The notes: generated from the letters alone by a model not told the origin. A DNA stretch of 47,855 bases from JBOGEN01 sp050743265 (GCA_050743265.1 JBOGEN010000220.1:1-47855), one strand, 5' to 3'; shown: positions 1 to 8,479, counted from the stretch's first letter. Translations and numbers: made by a program.

Positions 1-516
1 GCCGGGCACCGCCCGCTGCCAGCACGCGGCCGCCGCGGTCTGCCAGCCGGTGTGCCGGGCGAGGCCGAGGTAGCGGGTGCGCCCGCTGGACACGGCGGTG
101 TCGGCCGCCGCCAGCGTCTCCTCCAGGGGGGTGGCCGGGTCCCAGCCCGCGACGAGCCACAGGTCCACGTGGTCGGTGCCGAGCCGGTCCAGCGACGCGT
201 CCAGCGAGGCGAGCAAGCCGCGCCGGGACGTGTCCGGCCGGCGGCCCGGCCCCGCGGCCCCCGCCTTGGTGACGAGGACCACCTCGTCCCGCCGGACGAC
301 CTCGCCGACCAGCTCGCCGAGGACCACCTCCGCGGCTCCGTCCCCGTAGGCGTCCCCGTAGGCGTCCCCGGTGTCGAGCAGCGTCCCCCCGGCGTCGGTG
401 AAGTCGGCCAGCAGGGCGGCGGCCTCGTGCCGGTCGGTGTCCCGGCCCCAGGTCATCGTGCCGAGCCCGGTCCGGGAGACCCGGAGGCCGGAGCGTCCGA
501 CATGTCGCTGCTGCAT
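1..516 (-). CDS. Aldo/keto reductase, C-terminus cut by window edge
   Basis: The minus-strand frame from ATG at 516 runs open to base 1 (172 codons). Its start reads MQQRHVGRSGLRVSRTGLG, the first strand and loop typical of aldo/keto reductases. Next come the TLLDTGDAYGDGAAE-type segment with the catalytic Asp and Tyr of the family, and an EVVLVTKAG strand with the active-site Lys. The segment LDRLGTDHVDLW, which normally precedes the catalytic His region, is also present. The family comprises NAD(P)H-dependent cytosolic oxidoreductases of the TIM-barrel fold; the substrate cannot be told. A small local repeat lengthens the DAYGDAYGDG motif by four residues, which is unusual near the catalytic Tyr. 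It is divergent from the LLM oxidoreductase at 612. I see no clear ribosome site, so the exact start is less certain than the identity. Confidence 0.85.
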   Translation of the reverse strand, partial: MQQRHVGRSGLRVSRTGLGTMTWGRDTDRHEAAALLADFTDAGGTLLDTGDAYGDAYGDGAAEVVLGELVGEVVRRDEVVLVTKAGAAGPGRRPDTSRRGLLASLDASLDRLGTDHVDLWLVAGWDPATPLEETLAAADTAVSSGRTRYLGLARHTGWQTAAAACWQRAVPG

Positions 517-569
517 GCGCGGGAGGCTAGCGGAGCGGACCGGGCCGAACGGGACGTTCGTCGCGTCAG

Positions 570-575
570 TACGCT
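570..575 (+). promoter_or_regulatory. Putative -10 box (TACGCT) of the LLM oxidoreductase-uppP unit
   Basis: TACGCT fits the TAnnnT -10 pattern seen repeatedly in this window and would give a leader of about 30 nt before ATG 612. A GGGAGGGG ribosome site lies inside that leader. No convincing -35 is visible. Confidence 0.35.
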
Positions 576-611
576 CGCCCGTACCGGAGCGGACGACACG
601 GGAGGGGCCGG

Positions 612-1673
612 ATGCGGCTCGGACTCAACCTGGGCTACTGGAGTGGTGTCGACCACGGGGACAACCTCACACTCGCCACCGAGGCCGAGCGGCTCGGCTA
701 CTCCGTCGTGTGGGCAGCCGAGGCGTACGGGTCAGACGCGGCGACCGTGTGCGCGTACGTCGCCTCCCGCACCGAGCGCATCGACGTCGGTTCCGCGGTG
801 TTCCAGATCCCCGGCCGTACGCCCGCGCTGACCGCGATGACCGCCGCCACGCTCGACGCGCTGTCCGGCGGGCGGTTCCGTCTCGGGCTCGGCGTGTCCG
901 GACCGCAGGTGTCCGAGGGCTGGCACGGGGTCCGCTTCGACAAGCCGCTCGGCCGCACCCGCGAGTACGTCGACATCGTCCGCACCGCACTACGCCGGGA
1001 ACGGCTCCGCTACGAGGGTGCGCACTACACGCTGCCGCTGCCCGACGGCCCCGGCAAGCCGCTCACGCTGACGGTGCACCCGGTGCGCGAGCACATCCCC
1101 GTCTACCTGGCCGCGGTCGGCCCGAAGAACCTCGAGCTGACCGGCGAGATCGCCGACGGGTGGCTCGCCATCTTCTTCTCTCCGGAGCACGGCGCCGGGT
1201 CGGTGGCCGCGGTACGCGCCGGTCGCGAACGTGCCGGTGCCGGCATGGACGGCTTCGACGTCGTCGCCAGTGTGCCGGTGTCGCTCGGTGACGACGTCCG
1301 TGCCGCAGCAGACCCGCTCCGCGGCTACGCCGCGCTCTACGTCGGCGGCATGGGCAGCAGGACCCAGAACTTCTACAACGCCCTCGCCGTCCGCATGGGA
1401 TTCGGCGACGCCGCCCGCGAGGTGCAGGACGCGTTCCTCGACCGGCGGCACCGGGACGCCGCGGCCGCCGTCCCATTCGAGTTCCTCGACGCCACCTCCC
1501 TGCTCGGGCCGGTCGAGCGGATCTCCGAGCGGATGGCCGAGTTCGCCAAGGCGGGCGTCACGACCCTCACGGTGCTGCCGTACGGCGAGAGCCTCGACGA
1601 GCGCCTGGCCACGGTACGGGCGGCGTCCGAGGCCCTCGACCGGTCCGGGGTGGGCACGCAGGGGGCCGTGTGA
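612..1673 (+). CDS. LLM-class F420-dependent oxidoreductase
   Basis: This 353-residue protein begins MRLGLNLGYWSG and continues with the bacterial luciferase-like TIM-barrel pattern: EAERLGYSVVWAAEAYGSDA, the TERIDVGSAVFQIPGRTP strand, and DALSGGRFRLGLGVSGPQV. These features match the F420-dependent LLM oxidoreductases common in actinobacteria, including paralogues that use hydride from reduced F420. The substrate is unknown. A strong GGGAGGGG ribosome site precedes the ATG. The stop codon overlaps the GTG of uppP by two bases, so the two are probably co-translated. The length is normal for the family. The family call is firm, but use of F420 rather than FMN is inferred from the subfamily. 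Confidence 0.88.
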   Translation: MRLGLNLGYWSGVDHGDNLTLATEAERLGYSVVWAAEAYGSDAATVCAYVASRTERIDVGSAVFQIPGRTPALTAMTAATLDALSGGRFRLGLGVSGPQVSEGWHGVRFDKPLGRTREYVDIVRTALRRERLRYEGAHYTLPLPDGPGKPLTLTVHPVREHIPVYLAAVGPKNLELTGEIADGWLAIFFSPEHGAGSVAAVRAGRERAGAGMDGFDVVASVPVSLGDDVRAAADPLRGYAALYVGGMGSRTQNFYNALAVRMGFGDAAREVQDAFLDRRHRDAAAAVPFEFLDATSLLGPVERISERMAEFAKAGVTTLTVLPYGESLDERLATVRAASEALDRSGVGTQGAV

Positions 1674-2491
1674 CCTGGTACGAGGCCGTCATCCTCGGGC
1701 TCGTCCAGGGCCTGACCGAGTTCCTTCCGATCTCCTCGAGCGGGCACCTGCGCATCGTCCCCGAGTTCTTCGGGTGGCCCGACCCGGGTGCCGCGTTCAC
1801 CGCGGTCATCCAGCTCGGCACGATGGCCGCGGTCCTGCTCTACTTCTGGCGCGACATCTTCCGCATCACCGCGACGTGGGCGCGCAGCCTGTGGACGCCG
1901 GCGTTGCGCGGCGACGTGGACGCCCGCCTCGGGTGGTACATCGTGCTCGGCACGATCCCCATCGGGCTGGCCGGCCTCGCGTTCGAGGACCAGATCGAGA
2001 CGGTCGCCCGCGACCTGCGCCTCATCGGCGTCATGCTCATCGTGCTGGGGCTCGTGCTGCTGCTCGCCGAGCGCGTGGGGACGCGGATGAAGGACGAGAG
2101 GTCCCTCAACCTCAGGGACGGGCTGCTCATCGGGTGCGCCCAGGCACTGGCGCTGATCCCTGGCGTGAGCCGCTCCGGTGCGACCATCACGGCGGGCATG
2201 TTCCTCGGCTACAACCGGGCGGCCGCCGCACGCTACTCGTTCCTGCTGTCGATCCCGGCCGTCGTCCTGTCCGGGCTGTACGAGGCCAAGGACATCGGGG
2301 GCGGCAACACGCCCGGACTGTGGCCCACCACGATCGCCACCGTGCTCTCGTTCGTCTCGGGGTACGCCTCGATCGCGTGGCTGCTCAAGTTCCTCGTCAC
2401 GCACAGCCTCAAGGGATTCGTCGTGTACCGGGTGGCGCTCGGCTCTCTCGTGCTGCTGCTGGTGGCCGGCGGGCTCATCCCGGCCAGCTGA
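1670..2491 (+). CDS. uppP: Undecaprenyl-diphosphatase UppP (BacA family)
   Basis: The 273-residue integral membrane protein carries both UppP signatures. One is TEFLPISSSGHL at residues 16-27 (acidic residue and His26). The other is GVSRSGATI near residue 165, whose Arg contacts the diphosphate. The enzyme dephosphorylates C55-PP at the membrane to recycle the carrier for peptidoglycan synthesis and is linked to bacitracin resistance. Several long hydrophobic helices are visible, including LGTMAAVLLYFW and VLLLVAGGLI. The start is GTG at 1670, in the GTGA overlap with the preceding stop. This implies translational coupling to the LLM oxidoreductase. It converges on the M23 gene, with only 20 bp between stops. 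In M. tuberculosis the equivalent is Rv2136c (from memory). Confidence 0.95.
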   Translation: MTWYEAVILGLVQGLTEFLPISSSGHLRIVPEFFGWPDPGAAFTAVIQLGTMAAVLLYFWRDIFRITATWARSLWTPALRGDVDARLGWYIVLGTIPIGLAGLAFEDQIETVARDLRLIGVMLIVLGLVLLLAERVGTRMKDERSLNLRDGLLIGCAQALALIPGVSRSGATITAGMFLGYNRAAAARYSFLLSIPAVVLSGLYEAKDIGGGNTPGLWPTTIATVLSFVSGYASIAWLLKFLVTHSLKGFVVYRVALGSLVLLLVAGGLIPAS

Positions 2492-2511
2492 GCCGGTCCG
2501 CAGGCGCTGCC

Positions 2512-3795
2512 TCAGCCCAGCCAGGGCATCGGGTCCGTCGGTGTCCCCCCCAGGCGGACCTCCAGGTGCAGGTGCGGCCCGGTGGAGTACCCGGTCGAGC
2601 CCACCGCTCCCAGGACCTGTCCGCGCCCGACCTGCTGCCCGGGGCGTACCGCGACCGACGCCTGGTGCGCGTAGAGGGTGGACACGGACCGCCCGTCCAG
2701 CCAGCCGTGGTGCACCACGGTCATGTTGCCGTACGCCACGTCGGACTCGGTGAGCAGCACGACGCCGCTCGCCGCAGCGCGCACCCGCCCGTCGCCGTAG
2801 CCGAAGTCGGTGCCGGTGTGCACCTTCACGTAGCCGAGGATCGGGTGCAGTCGCGGTCCGTACGAGGACGTGACCGCACCGATGGTGGGGCGGGACAGGC
2901 TGGTCGGTGCAGGGCGTCCGCCCCCGTCCATCTGGGCGGCCAGGCTCTGGATGCGGGCCCCGAGCGCGCCCGACGCCGCCTGCAGCGTCGTGTACTGGGA
3001 GAGGTCGGCCGCCTTCGCGTCCTCCGCCGCCGCGAGCGCGGTCTCCCGCTGGGCCACGAGGGCGGCGACCTCGGTCCGGGCGTCCTCCGCCTCGACGGCG
3101 AGCCGGCGGCTGGCGGCGAGCGAGGCCTGTGCCCGGTGCTCCACCGCTTCGCGCTGGCCGCGGCGTACGGCCAGCAGGCGCTGCCGGTCCGCGAGCTGGG
3201 CCCGGGCCCGGGCGAGGCTGTCGATGTGGCCCTGGAAGGACCGGCCGAGCGTGTCCACGTACGTGAGCCGGGCGCTGAGCTCGGCCGGGGTGGACGCCTC
3301 GAGGATCGCCGACCACTCCGCGTACCGCCCCCGCTCGTAGGCGACGCGGGCCAGGGAGGACAGGTCGTTGCGGTCGGCGGAGATCTGGCCGAACGCGGAG
3401 GCGATCTCCCGTTCGGTCCCGAGCTCGGCCGCCCGGGCGACTTCCAGCGCGCCGAGCGCTTCCGCGTGCTGGTGTCGGGCGCGGGCCCGCGCCTGCGCGG
3501 CCTCGGCCACCCGGGTCGAGGCCTGCGCCAGGTCGGCACGCGCCTGCTGGAGCGCCTCCGCTGCCTGGACGACGGCCTGGGAGCCCTCGGCGAGTGAGCC
3601 GGTCTGGCCCTGGCCGGGCCCGCCCACGGCCTGCGGTGCGGCCTGCTGTCCGGCGCTCCCCTCGGCGGCGGCGGCCCCGGGCAGCAGGACGGACGAGAGC
3701 GCGGCCGTGAGCAGCACCGCAGAACGGACACGGCGGCCCCGCGAGCCCCCGCGTCCGGTTCCCTCCCGTGCCGTCACGTTCGGTAACCACCCCAT
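2512..3795 (-). CDS. Secreted M23 metallopeptidase with long coiled coil
   Basis: The encoded protein (427 residues from ATG 3795) is built like cell-wall hydrolases of the EnvC/NlpD type. It has a basic N-terminus and a hydrophobic signal (RSAVLLTAALSSVLLPGAAAA). A long Ala/Glu/Arg-rich coiled coil covers roughly residues 60-270. A C-terminal M23 (LytM) domain follows. That domain shows the zinc residues HTGTD (HxxxD) and GPHLHLEV (HxH), plus the ASGVV and YAHQ strands. It should cleave peptidoglycan cross-bridges outside the membrane or regulate another hydrolase. Because the catalytic residues are intact, activity is likely. The start is uncertain: neither ATG 3795 nor the GTG six codons later has a strong ribosome site. 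The gene lies opposite uppP, another cell-wall gene. Confidence 0.88.
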   Translation of the reverse strand: MGWLPNVTAREGTGRGGSRGRRVRSAVLLTAALSSVLLPGAAAAEGSAGQQAAPQAVGGPGQGQTGSLAEGSQAVVQAAEALQQARADLAQASTRVAEAAQARARARHQHAEALGALEVARAAELGTEREIASAFGQISADRNDLSSLARVAYERGRYAEWSAILEASTPAELSARLTYVDTLGRSFQGHIDSLARARAQLADRQRLLAVRRGQREAVEHRAQASLAASRRLAVEAEDARTEVAALVAQRETALAAAEDAKAADLSQYTTLQAASGALGARIQSLAAQMDGGGRPAPTSLSRPTIGAVTSSYGPRLHPILGYVKVHTGTDFGYGDGRVRAAASGVVLLTESDVAYGNMTVVHHGWLDGRSVSTLYAHQASVAVRPGQQVGRGQVLGAVGSTGYSTGPHLHLEVRLGGTPTDPMPWLG

Positions 3796-3943
3796 CCCGC
3801 GATGGTGGGTGGGCGGACCGTGCGACGTCCCGGCTGTGGAGGTCTGCTGACCGGACGGCGGCCGGGTCCGACCGACGGGACGAGGCCATGTCGGGCATGA
3901 CCGGACAGCGCGCGTCCCGCCGGGAACGACCCGGCGGCCGGTC

Positions 3944-3959
3944 AGCGCCGGAGGGCGCT
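3944..3959 (-). terminator. Hairpin at the 3' end of corA, terminator-like
   Basis: AGCGCC-ggag-GGCGCT forms a perfect 6-bp stem with a 4-nt loop, touching the corA stop. There is no T-tract, as is common for high-GC actinobacterial terminators. Confidence 0.35.
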
Positions 3960-5011
3960 CAGAGCCAGCCGCTGCGCTTGAACAGCCGGTACAGCACCAC
4001 ACACGCGATGAGCATCCCGCCCAGAGTCATCGGGTAGCCGTACTCGAGCTCGAGCTCGGGCATGTGCTCGAAGTTCATCCCGTAGATGCCGGCCACCATG
4101 GTCGGCACCGCGACGATCGCGACCCAGGCCGAGATCCGCCGCATGTCGTCGTTCTGCCGGACGCTGACCTGGGCCAGGTTCGCGTTCAGGATGTCCGTGA
4201 GCAGCCGGTCCGCCGACTCCACCTGCTCGACGACGCGCATCACGTGGTCGGAGACGTCACGGAAGAACTCGCGCGTGTGGTTCCCCACCTCGGGCACGTC
4301 GCCCTCGGCCAGGTCCTGGGCCGGTCCGAGCAGCGGCACCGCGGCCCGCCGGAACTCGAGCACCTCCCGCTTCAGCGCGTAGATGCGTTCGGCGTAGTTC
4401 TCCCGGCGTCCCGAGAACACCGCGCTCTCGAGCTCCTCGAGGTCCTGCTCGACCTCGCGGGCGATGTCCGTGTACCTGTCGACGACCGCGTCGGCCACGG
4501 CGTAGAGCACCGCCGCCGGGCCACCCTCGAGCAGGTGGGGGTCGGTCTCCAGACGCTGGCGAACGACCTTCAGCGGGTTGCCCTCGCCGTGTCGCACGGT
4601 CACCACGAAGGCATCCCCGAGGAACAGCATGACCTCGCCGGACTCGATATCCGCCGTCTCGTCGACGTACCACAGCGTCTTGAGCACGACGAACAGCGAC
4701 CCCTCGTACCGTTCCATCTTCGGCCGCTGGTGGGCGTTCACCGCGTCCTCCACGGCGAGGGGGTGCAGGTCGAACTCCGCCACCACGTGGGCGAGCTCCT
4801 CCTGGGTGGGCTCGCACAGCCCGATCCAGACGAACCCGTCGCCCCCGCGCCCGTCCGCCACGACGGCCTCGCCGACAGTGGTGGCCCCCGCGGCCGACCC
4901 GCCGTTCCGGCGGGCGTTCCTCGCCCGCACGTCGGCGAGCGCGTCGGAGAGGTCGTCGACGGCCCCGGCCACCCGCCTGCCGTCCCGGTACACCGCACAG
5001 TCCACGATCAC
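3959..5011 (-). CDS. corA: CorA-type magnesium/cobalt transporter
   Basis: The 350-residue product ends with the CorA hallmark: a first transmembrane helix (ISAWVAIVAVPTMVAGIY) leading into GMNFEHMPEL, which holds the GMN selectivity motif. A second helix (LGGMLIACVVLYRLF) and a basic cytoplasmic tail KRSGWL follow. The large N-terminal cytoplasmic domain contains the family segments VWIGLCEPTQEEL, HPLAVEDAVNAHQRPKMERY and a long helical stalk. CorA forms pentameric divalent-cation channels. I start at GTG 5011; a GTG two codons later is equally possible. The longer upstream frame lacks CorA similarity and overlaps the divergent phosphatase promoter. A hairpin follows the stop. Confidence 0.92.
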   Translation of the reverse strand: MIVDCAVYRDGRRVAGAVDDLSDALADVRARNARRNGGSAAGATTVGEAVVADGRGGDGFVWIGLCEPTQEELAHVVAEFDLHPLAVEDAVNAHQRPKMERYEGSLFVVLKTLWYVDETADIESGEVMLFLGDAFVVTVRHGEGNPLKVVRQRLETDPHLLEGGPAAVLYAVADAVVDRYTDIAREVEQDLEELESAVFSGRRENYAERIYALKREVLEFRRAAVPLLGPAQDLAEGDVPEVGNHTREFFRDVSDHVMRVVEQVESADRLLTDILNANLAQVSVRQNDDMRRISAWVAIVAVPTMVAGIYGMNFEHMPELELEYGYPMTLGGMLIACVVLYRLFKRSGWL

Positions 5012-5037
5012 CCGGCCATTGTGCGCCGCCTCCGACG

Positions 5038-5043
5038 TAGAGT
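5038..5043 (+). promoter_or_regulatory. -10 box TAGAGT, leaderless arrangement
   Basis: TAGAGT ends 8 nt before GTG 5052 with no ribosome site between, so transcription should begin at or next to the start codon. Confidence 0.5.
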
Positions 5044-5051
5044 CGCGACCC

Positions 5052-5753
5052 GTGACGACCGTGCTCCTCGTCCGCCACGGCCAGACGACGGCCAACACCG
5101 ACGGCACCCTGGCCGGCTGGACGCCCGGCGTGTCCCTCGACGCCACCGGCCGGTCCCAGGCCGAGGCGCTGGGCGCCCGCCTTGCCGAGGTCCGGCTCGC
5201 CGCGCTGGTGACCTCCCCGCTGGAACGCTGCCGCGAGACCGTGAACGCCCTGATCGCGGCCCGTTCCGGCCGGTACGCCGAGGTGCCCGTGCACGTGGAC
5301 GACCGCGTGGGGGAGTGCCGGTACGGCGACTGGACCGGCCAGCCGCTGAAGAAGCTCGCCAAGGACCCGCTGTGGAAGGTTGTCCAGTCCCATCCCAGCG
5401 CGGTCACGTTCCCGGGGGAGGAGGGCGAGGCGCTGCGTGACACGGCGGCCCGCGCGGTCGACGCCATCCGGGAGTGGAACGCACACCTGGGCACGAGCGC
5501 CACGTACGCCGTCTGCACGCATGGTGACGTGATCAAGGCCCTCGTCGCGGACGCCCTCGGCCTTCACCTCGACCAGTTCCAGCGCATCGTGGTGAACCCG
5601 GCCTCGCTGACCGTGGTGAGCTACGGCCCGTCCCGGCCGTTCCTCGAGCGGCTCAACGACACCGGAGGCGACGTCGTCGCCCTGCAACGGTCCCGGCGTC
5701 GCCGCCGCTCCGGCGACGCCGCCGTCGGCGGCGGTACCGGCGACCGGCGATAA
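5052..5753 (+). CDS. Histidine phosphatase (MSMEG_4193-type)
   Basis: The 233-residue protein opens VTTVLLVRHGQTTANTDG, with the phosphohistidine motif RHG at residues 8-10. It later has TSPLERCRETV, the acidic region ECRYGDWTGQPLKKL, and CTHGDVIKAL with the second catalytic His. This is the histidine phosphatase superfamily, subgroup annotated as probable phosphomutase MSMEG_4193; its true substrate is unknown. The C-terminal tail is very Arg/Gly rich (SRRRRRSGDAAVGGG). GTG 5052 is the start because a -10-like box sits just upstream, and the longer frame overlaps corA. The next two genes (DUF3090, SCO1664-like) are its usual actinobacterial partners, suggesting a shared but unknown task. Confidence 0.9.
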   Translation: MTTVLLVRHGQTTANTDGTLAGWTPGVSLDATGRSQAEALGARLAEVRLAALVTSPLERCRETVNALIAARSGRYAEVPVHVDDRVGECRYGDWTGQPLKKLAKDPLWKVVQSHPSAVTFPGEEGEALRDTAARAVDAIREWNAHLGTSATYAVCTHGDVIKALVADALGLHLDQFQRIVVNPASLTVVSYGPSRPFLERLNDTGGDVVALQRSRRRRRSGDAAVGGGTGDRR

Positions 5754-5756
5754 GGT
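5751..5756 (+). promoter_or_regulatory. -10 box TAAGGT fused to the upstream stop codon
   Basis: The TAA stop of the phosphatase gene (5751-5753) is the first half of TAAGGT, which ends 6 nt before ATG 5763. This is a leaderless arrangement. Confidence 0.5.
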
Positions 5757-5762
5757 CGGGGC

Positions 5763-6347
5763 ATGCCCCGCCAGCTCTACCTCTACGAGGCGCCCGAGCG
5801 CTTCGTCGCCGGCACCGTCGGTGAGCCCGGCCAGCGCACCTTCTACCTGCAGGCGCGGCAGGCCGACAGGGTCACCAGCGTCGCCCTGGAGAAGTCGCAG
5901 GTGTCGGTGCTCGCCGAGCGCGTCGACGAGCTGCTGGACGAGGTGCTGCGCCGCTCCGGGGGGTCCGCGCCGGTGCCCGCGGTCGCACCGGCCGACAGCG
6001 ACGACCCTGCGCCCCTCGACGAGCCGGTCCTGACCGAGTTCCGGGTCGGGGCGATGGCGCTCGCCTGGGACGCCGAGGACGAGCGCGTGGTGATCGAGGC
6101 CCAGGCGGTCGACCCGGACGCGGACGACGACGAGGAGGCCGCCACCCTGCTCGCCGACGAGGACGAGGCCGAGGAGGGGCCGGACCTGCTGCGGGTGCTC
6201 CTCACCGGGGCGATGGCGCGGGCGTTCGTCAAGCGCGCCGAGTCGATCGTGTCCGCCGGCCGCCCGTCCTGCCCGTTCTGCGGGCTGCCGATCGACCCGG
6301 CCGGACACCTGTGCCCGCGCGCGAACGGGCACCGTGCGACCGTGTGA
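5763..6347 (+). CDS. DUF3090 family protein with C-terminal zinc-ribbon-like motif
   Basis: The 194-residue protein begins MPRQLYLYEAPERFVAGTVGEPGQRTFYLQA, the conserved start of DUF3090. Function is unknown. The middle is strongly acidic (DPDADDDEEAATLLADEDEAEEG). The end has CPFCGLPIDPAGHLCPRANGH, where three Cys and nearby His residues look like a small metal site. It sits 9 bp after the histidine phosphatase and before the SCO1664-like gene, an arrangement repeated across actinobacteria. It appears to be leaderless: a TAAGGT box ends 6 nt before the ATG and there is no ribosome site. The soluble, cytosolic location is inferred from the absence of signal or membrane segments. Confidence 0.88.
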   Translation: MPRQLYLYEAPERFVAGTVGEPGQRTFYLQARQADRVTSVALEKSQVSVLAERVDELLDEVLRRSGGSAPVPAVAPADSDDPAPLDEPVLTEFRVGAMALAWDAEDERVVIEAQAVDPDADDDEEAATLLADEDEAEEGPDLLRVLLTGAMARAFVKRAESIVSAGRPSCPFCGLPIDPAGHLCPRANGHRATV

Positions 6348-6416
6348 GCGGGTCGGGAGCCCGGGGGTCTCCACAGGGCTGCCCCCCGTGCCCCCGCCAT
6401 CCCCGACACTGGGACG

Positions 6417-7205
6417 GTGAGCGAGCCCAGCGCCCCGGGCGGCCGCCAGGTGAGACGACCAGCGCCGACCGCCGGTGAGCGCCCCGAGGTGGTCCTCGGT
6501 GCCGAGGGGGCGCTCCGGTTGCTGCGCTGCGGGCGCCTCGACGTGACCGGACGCCTCGTGGACGCGTCCAACGCCACGCTGTACGGCTCGCTCACGCTCG
6601 ACGGCGTCCAGGCGGCTTGCGTGTACAAGCCGGTGGCGGGGGAGCGTCCGCTGTGGGACTTCCCCGACGGCACGCTGGCCGCGCGCGAGGTCGCCGCCCA
6701 CGCGGTCTCCGAGGCCACCGGGTGGGGGCTCGTGCCGCCCACCGTGCTGCGCGATGGGCCGTTCGGCCCGGGCATGTGCCAGCTCTGGATCGATATCGAC
6801 GAGAGGGTCGACCTCGTCGCGCTCGTTCGTGGCAACGACCCGCAGCTGCGGCGCATGAGCGTGTTCGACGCCGTGGTCAACAACGCCGACCGCAAGGGCG
6901 GGCACCTGCTGCCCACCCGCGACGGCCACGTGTACGGGGTCGACCACGGTGTCTGCTTCGCGGTCGAGGACAAGCTCCGCACGATCCTGTGGCAGTGGCG
7001 GGGGCGTCCGCTGCCCGACGACATCGTCGAGGTGCTCGCCCGTCTCGACACCGACCTGACGGGCGACCTCGGGGCGCGGCTGCGGCGGCTGCTCGACCCG
7101 GACGAGGTGGCCGCGACCCGGACGCGGCTCGCACGGCTGCGCGCCACCTGCCGGCACCCCGGCCCCAGCGAGGACTGGCCGTCCGTCCCCTGGCCGCCGT
7201 TCTGA
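6417..7205 (+). CDS. SCO1664-like conserved actinobacterial protein
   Basis: The protein has 262 residues from GTG 6417. It contains a nucleotide-kinase-like core: LTLDGVQAACVYKPVAGERPLWDFPDG, then MSVFDAVVNNADRKGGHLL, then HVYGVDHGVCF. The Lys in VYKP, the NNADRK segment and the VDHG segment resemble the ATP-binding Lys, catalytic loop and metal site of the PI3/PI4-kinase and HipA-like folds. A kinase role is therefore an inference, and no substrate is known. The protein is annotated elsewhere as SCO1664 family. The N-terminal 25 residues are low complexity. It is third in the phosphatase/DUF3090 trio and lies just upstream of mshC. Confidence 0.85.
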   Translation: MSEPSAPGGRQVRRPAPTAGERPEVVLGAEGALRLLRCGRLDVTGRLVDASNATLYGSLTLDGVQAACVYKPVAGERPLWDFPDGTLAAREVAAHAVSEATGWGLVPPTVLRDGPFGPGMCQLWIDIDERVDLVALVRGNDPQLRRMSVFDAVVNNADRKGGHLLPTRDGHVYGVDHGVCFAVEDKLRTILWQWRGRPLPDDIVEVLARLDTDLTGDLGARLRRLLDPDEVAATRTRLARLRATCRHPGPSEDWPSVPWPPF

Positions 7206-7234
7206 CCGTCACCGGTCCGCGGAGTGGCGGCGGT

Positions 7235-7240
7235 TAGGCT
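7235..7240 (+). promoter_or_regulatory. -10 box TAGGCT of mshC, leaderless arrangement
   Basis: TAGGCT ends 6 nt before the ATG of mshC at 7247, leaving no room for a ribosome site. Confidence 0.55.
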
Positions 7241-7246
7241 CCTCCC

Positions 7247-8479
7247 ATGGACGCCTGGCCCCGCCCCGAGGTGCCCCGCCTCCCCGGGAGGGGCACCGTC
7301 CCGCGGGTGCACGACACCGCGAGCGGCGGCAGCGCCGGCCGTGCGGTGGGTGACCCCGTCCGCCTCTACGTGTGTGGCATCACCCCGTACGACGCGACGC
7401 ATCTCGGGCACGCGGCGACGTACCTCGCGTTCGACCTCCTCGTCCGGGCCTGGCGGGACGCCGGGTGCGCCGTGCACTACGTGCAGAACGTCACCGACGT
7501 GGACGTCCCGCTGTTCGACCGGGCCCGCGAGACGGGCGAGGACTGGGTCGCGCTCGCGGCCCGCGAGACGGCCCTGTTCGGCGAGGACATGGCGGCGCTG
7601 CGCGTGCTGCCGCCGGACGCGTACGTCGCGGCGTCCGAGGCGATCGGCGACATCGTGCGGCTCGTCGAGCGGCTGCGTGAGCGCGGCGCGGCGTACGAGG
7701 TAGACGGCGACCTGTACTTCCCGGTGAGCGCCGACGCCGGCTTCGGCGCGCTGGGTCACCTCACGCTGCCGGAGATGCTGGCGCTGTCCGCCGAACGCGG
7801 CGGAGACCCCGACCGTCCCGGGAAGAAGGACCCCCTGGACTGCCTGCTCTGGCAGGCCGCGCGCCCCGGCGAGCCCGCCTGGGACTCACCGTTCGGCCGC
7901 GGACGGCCCGGCTGGCACGTCGAGTGTGCGGCCATCGCGCTGGCGCATCTCGGTGCCGGCTTCGACGTGCAGGGCGGTGGCTCCGACCTCGTGTTCCCGC
8001 ACCACGAGATGTCCGCGTCCGAGGGGCAGGCCGCCACCGGTGAGACCCCGTTCGCGCGGGCGTACGTGCACGCCGGCATGGTCGGCTACGACGGCGAGAA
8101 GATGTCGAAGTCGCGGGGCAACCTCGTCTTCGTGCACCGGCTGCGCGCCGACGGCGTCGACCCGGCCGCGCTCCGGCTCGCCCTGCTCGCCCACCACTAC
8201 CGCGACGACTGGGACTGGACCGACGGCGACCTCAGCCGGGCCACCGCGCGGCTCGCGTCGTGGCGTGCGGCCGTCGGCCGCTCCGCGGGCCCCGACTCAG
8301 GAGCCGTGCTCGCCGTGGTCAGGGCGGCGCTGGCCGACGACCTGAACGCCCCCGCCGCGCTGGCTGCGGTGGACCGCTGGGTCGACGCCGCGCTCGCCGG
8401 CACCGGTGACTCGACCGCCGCACCCGGCGAGGTCGCGGATCTCGTGGACGCCCTGCTCGGCGTGGCGCTCCACGACTGA
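7247..8479 (+). CDS. mshC: Mycothiol ligase MshC (cysteine:GlcN-Ins ligase)
   Basis: MshC joins L-cysteine to GlcN-inositol using ATP, the third step of mycothiol synthesis, in the cytosol. The 410-residue protein is a cysteinyl-tRNA-synthetase-like enzyme without the tRNA-binding domain. It shows YVCGITPYDATHLGHAATY (zinc Cys and HIGH-like motif), the zinc Cys in WHVECAAIA, FPHHEMSASEG, and KMSKSRGNLVFV (KMSKS loop). An SCGITPYDATHLGHA-type motif with Thr/Pro/Asp is what separates MshC from CysS. The ATG at 7247 is leaderless by position. The gene converges on the PAC2 gene. Together with the F420-type enzyme, it firmly places the organism in the Actinomycetota. Confidence 0.96.
   Translation: MDAWPRPEVPRLPGRGTVPRVHDTASGGSAGRAVGDPVRLYVCGITPYDATHLGHAATYLAFDLLVRAWRDAGCAVHYVQNVTDVDVPLFDRARETGEDWVALAARETALFGEDMAALRVLPPDAYVAASEAIGDIVRLVERLRERGAAYEVDGDLYFPVSADAGFGALGHLTLPEMLALSAERGGDPDRPGKKDPLDCLLWQAARPGEPAWDSPFGRGRPGWHVECAAIALAHLGAGFDVQGGGSDLVFPHHEMSASEGQAATGETPFARAYVHAGMVGYDGEKMSKSRGNLVFVHRLRADGVDPAALRLALLAHHYRDDWDWTDGDLSRATARLASWRAAVGRSAGPDSGAVLAVVRAALADDLNAPAALAAVDRWVDAALAGTGDSTAAPGEVADLVDALLGVALHD

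Noticed and set aside
2486..2517. Terminator between uppP and the M23 gene
   Set aside because: Only GCTGAG/CTCAGC can pair across a 20-nt loop; too weak to call.
4257..7157. 966-codon minus-strand open frame across the phosphatase/DUF3090/SCO1664 trio
   Set aside because: It overlaps corA in another frame and lies antisense to conserved genes; it is a GC-driven artefact.
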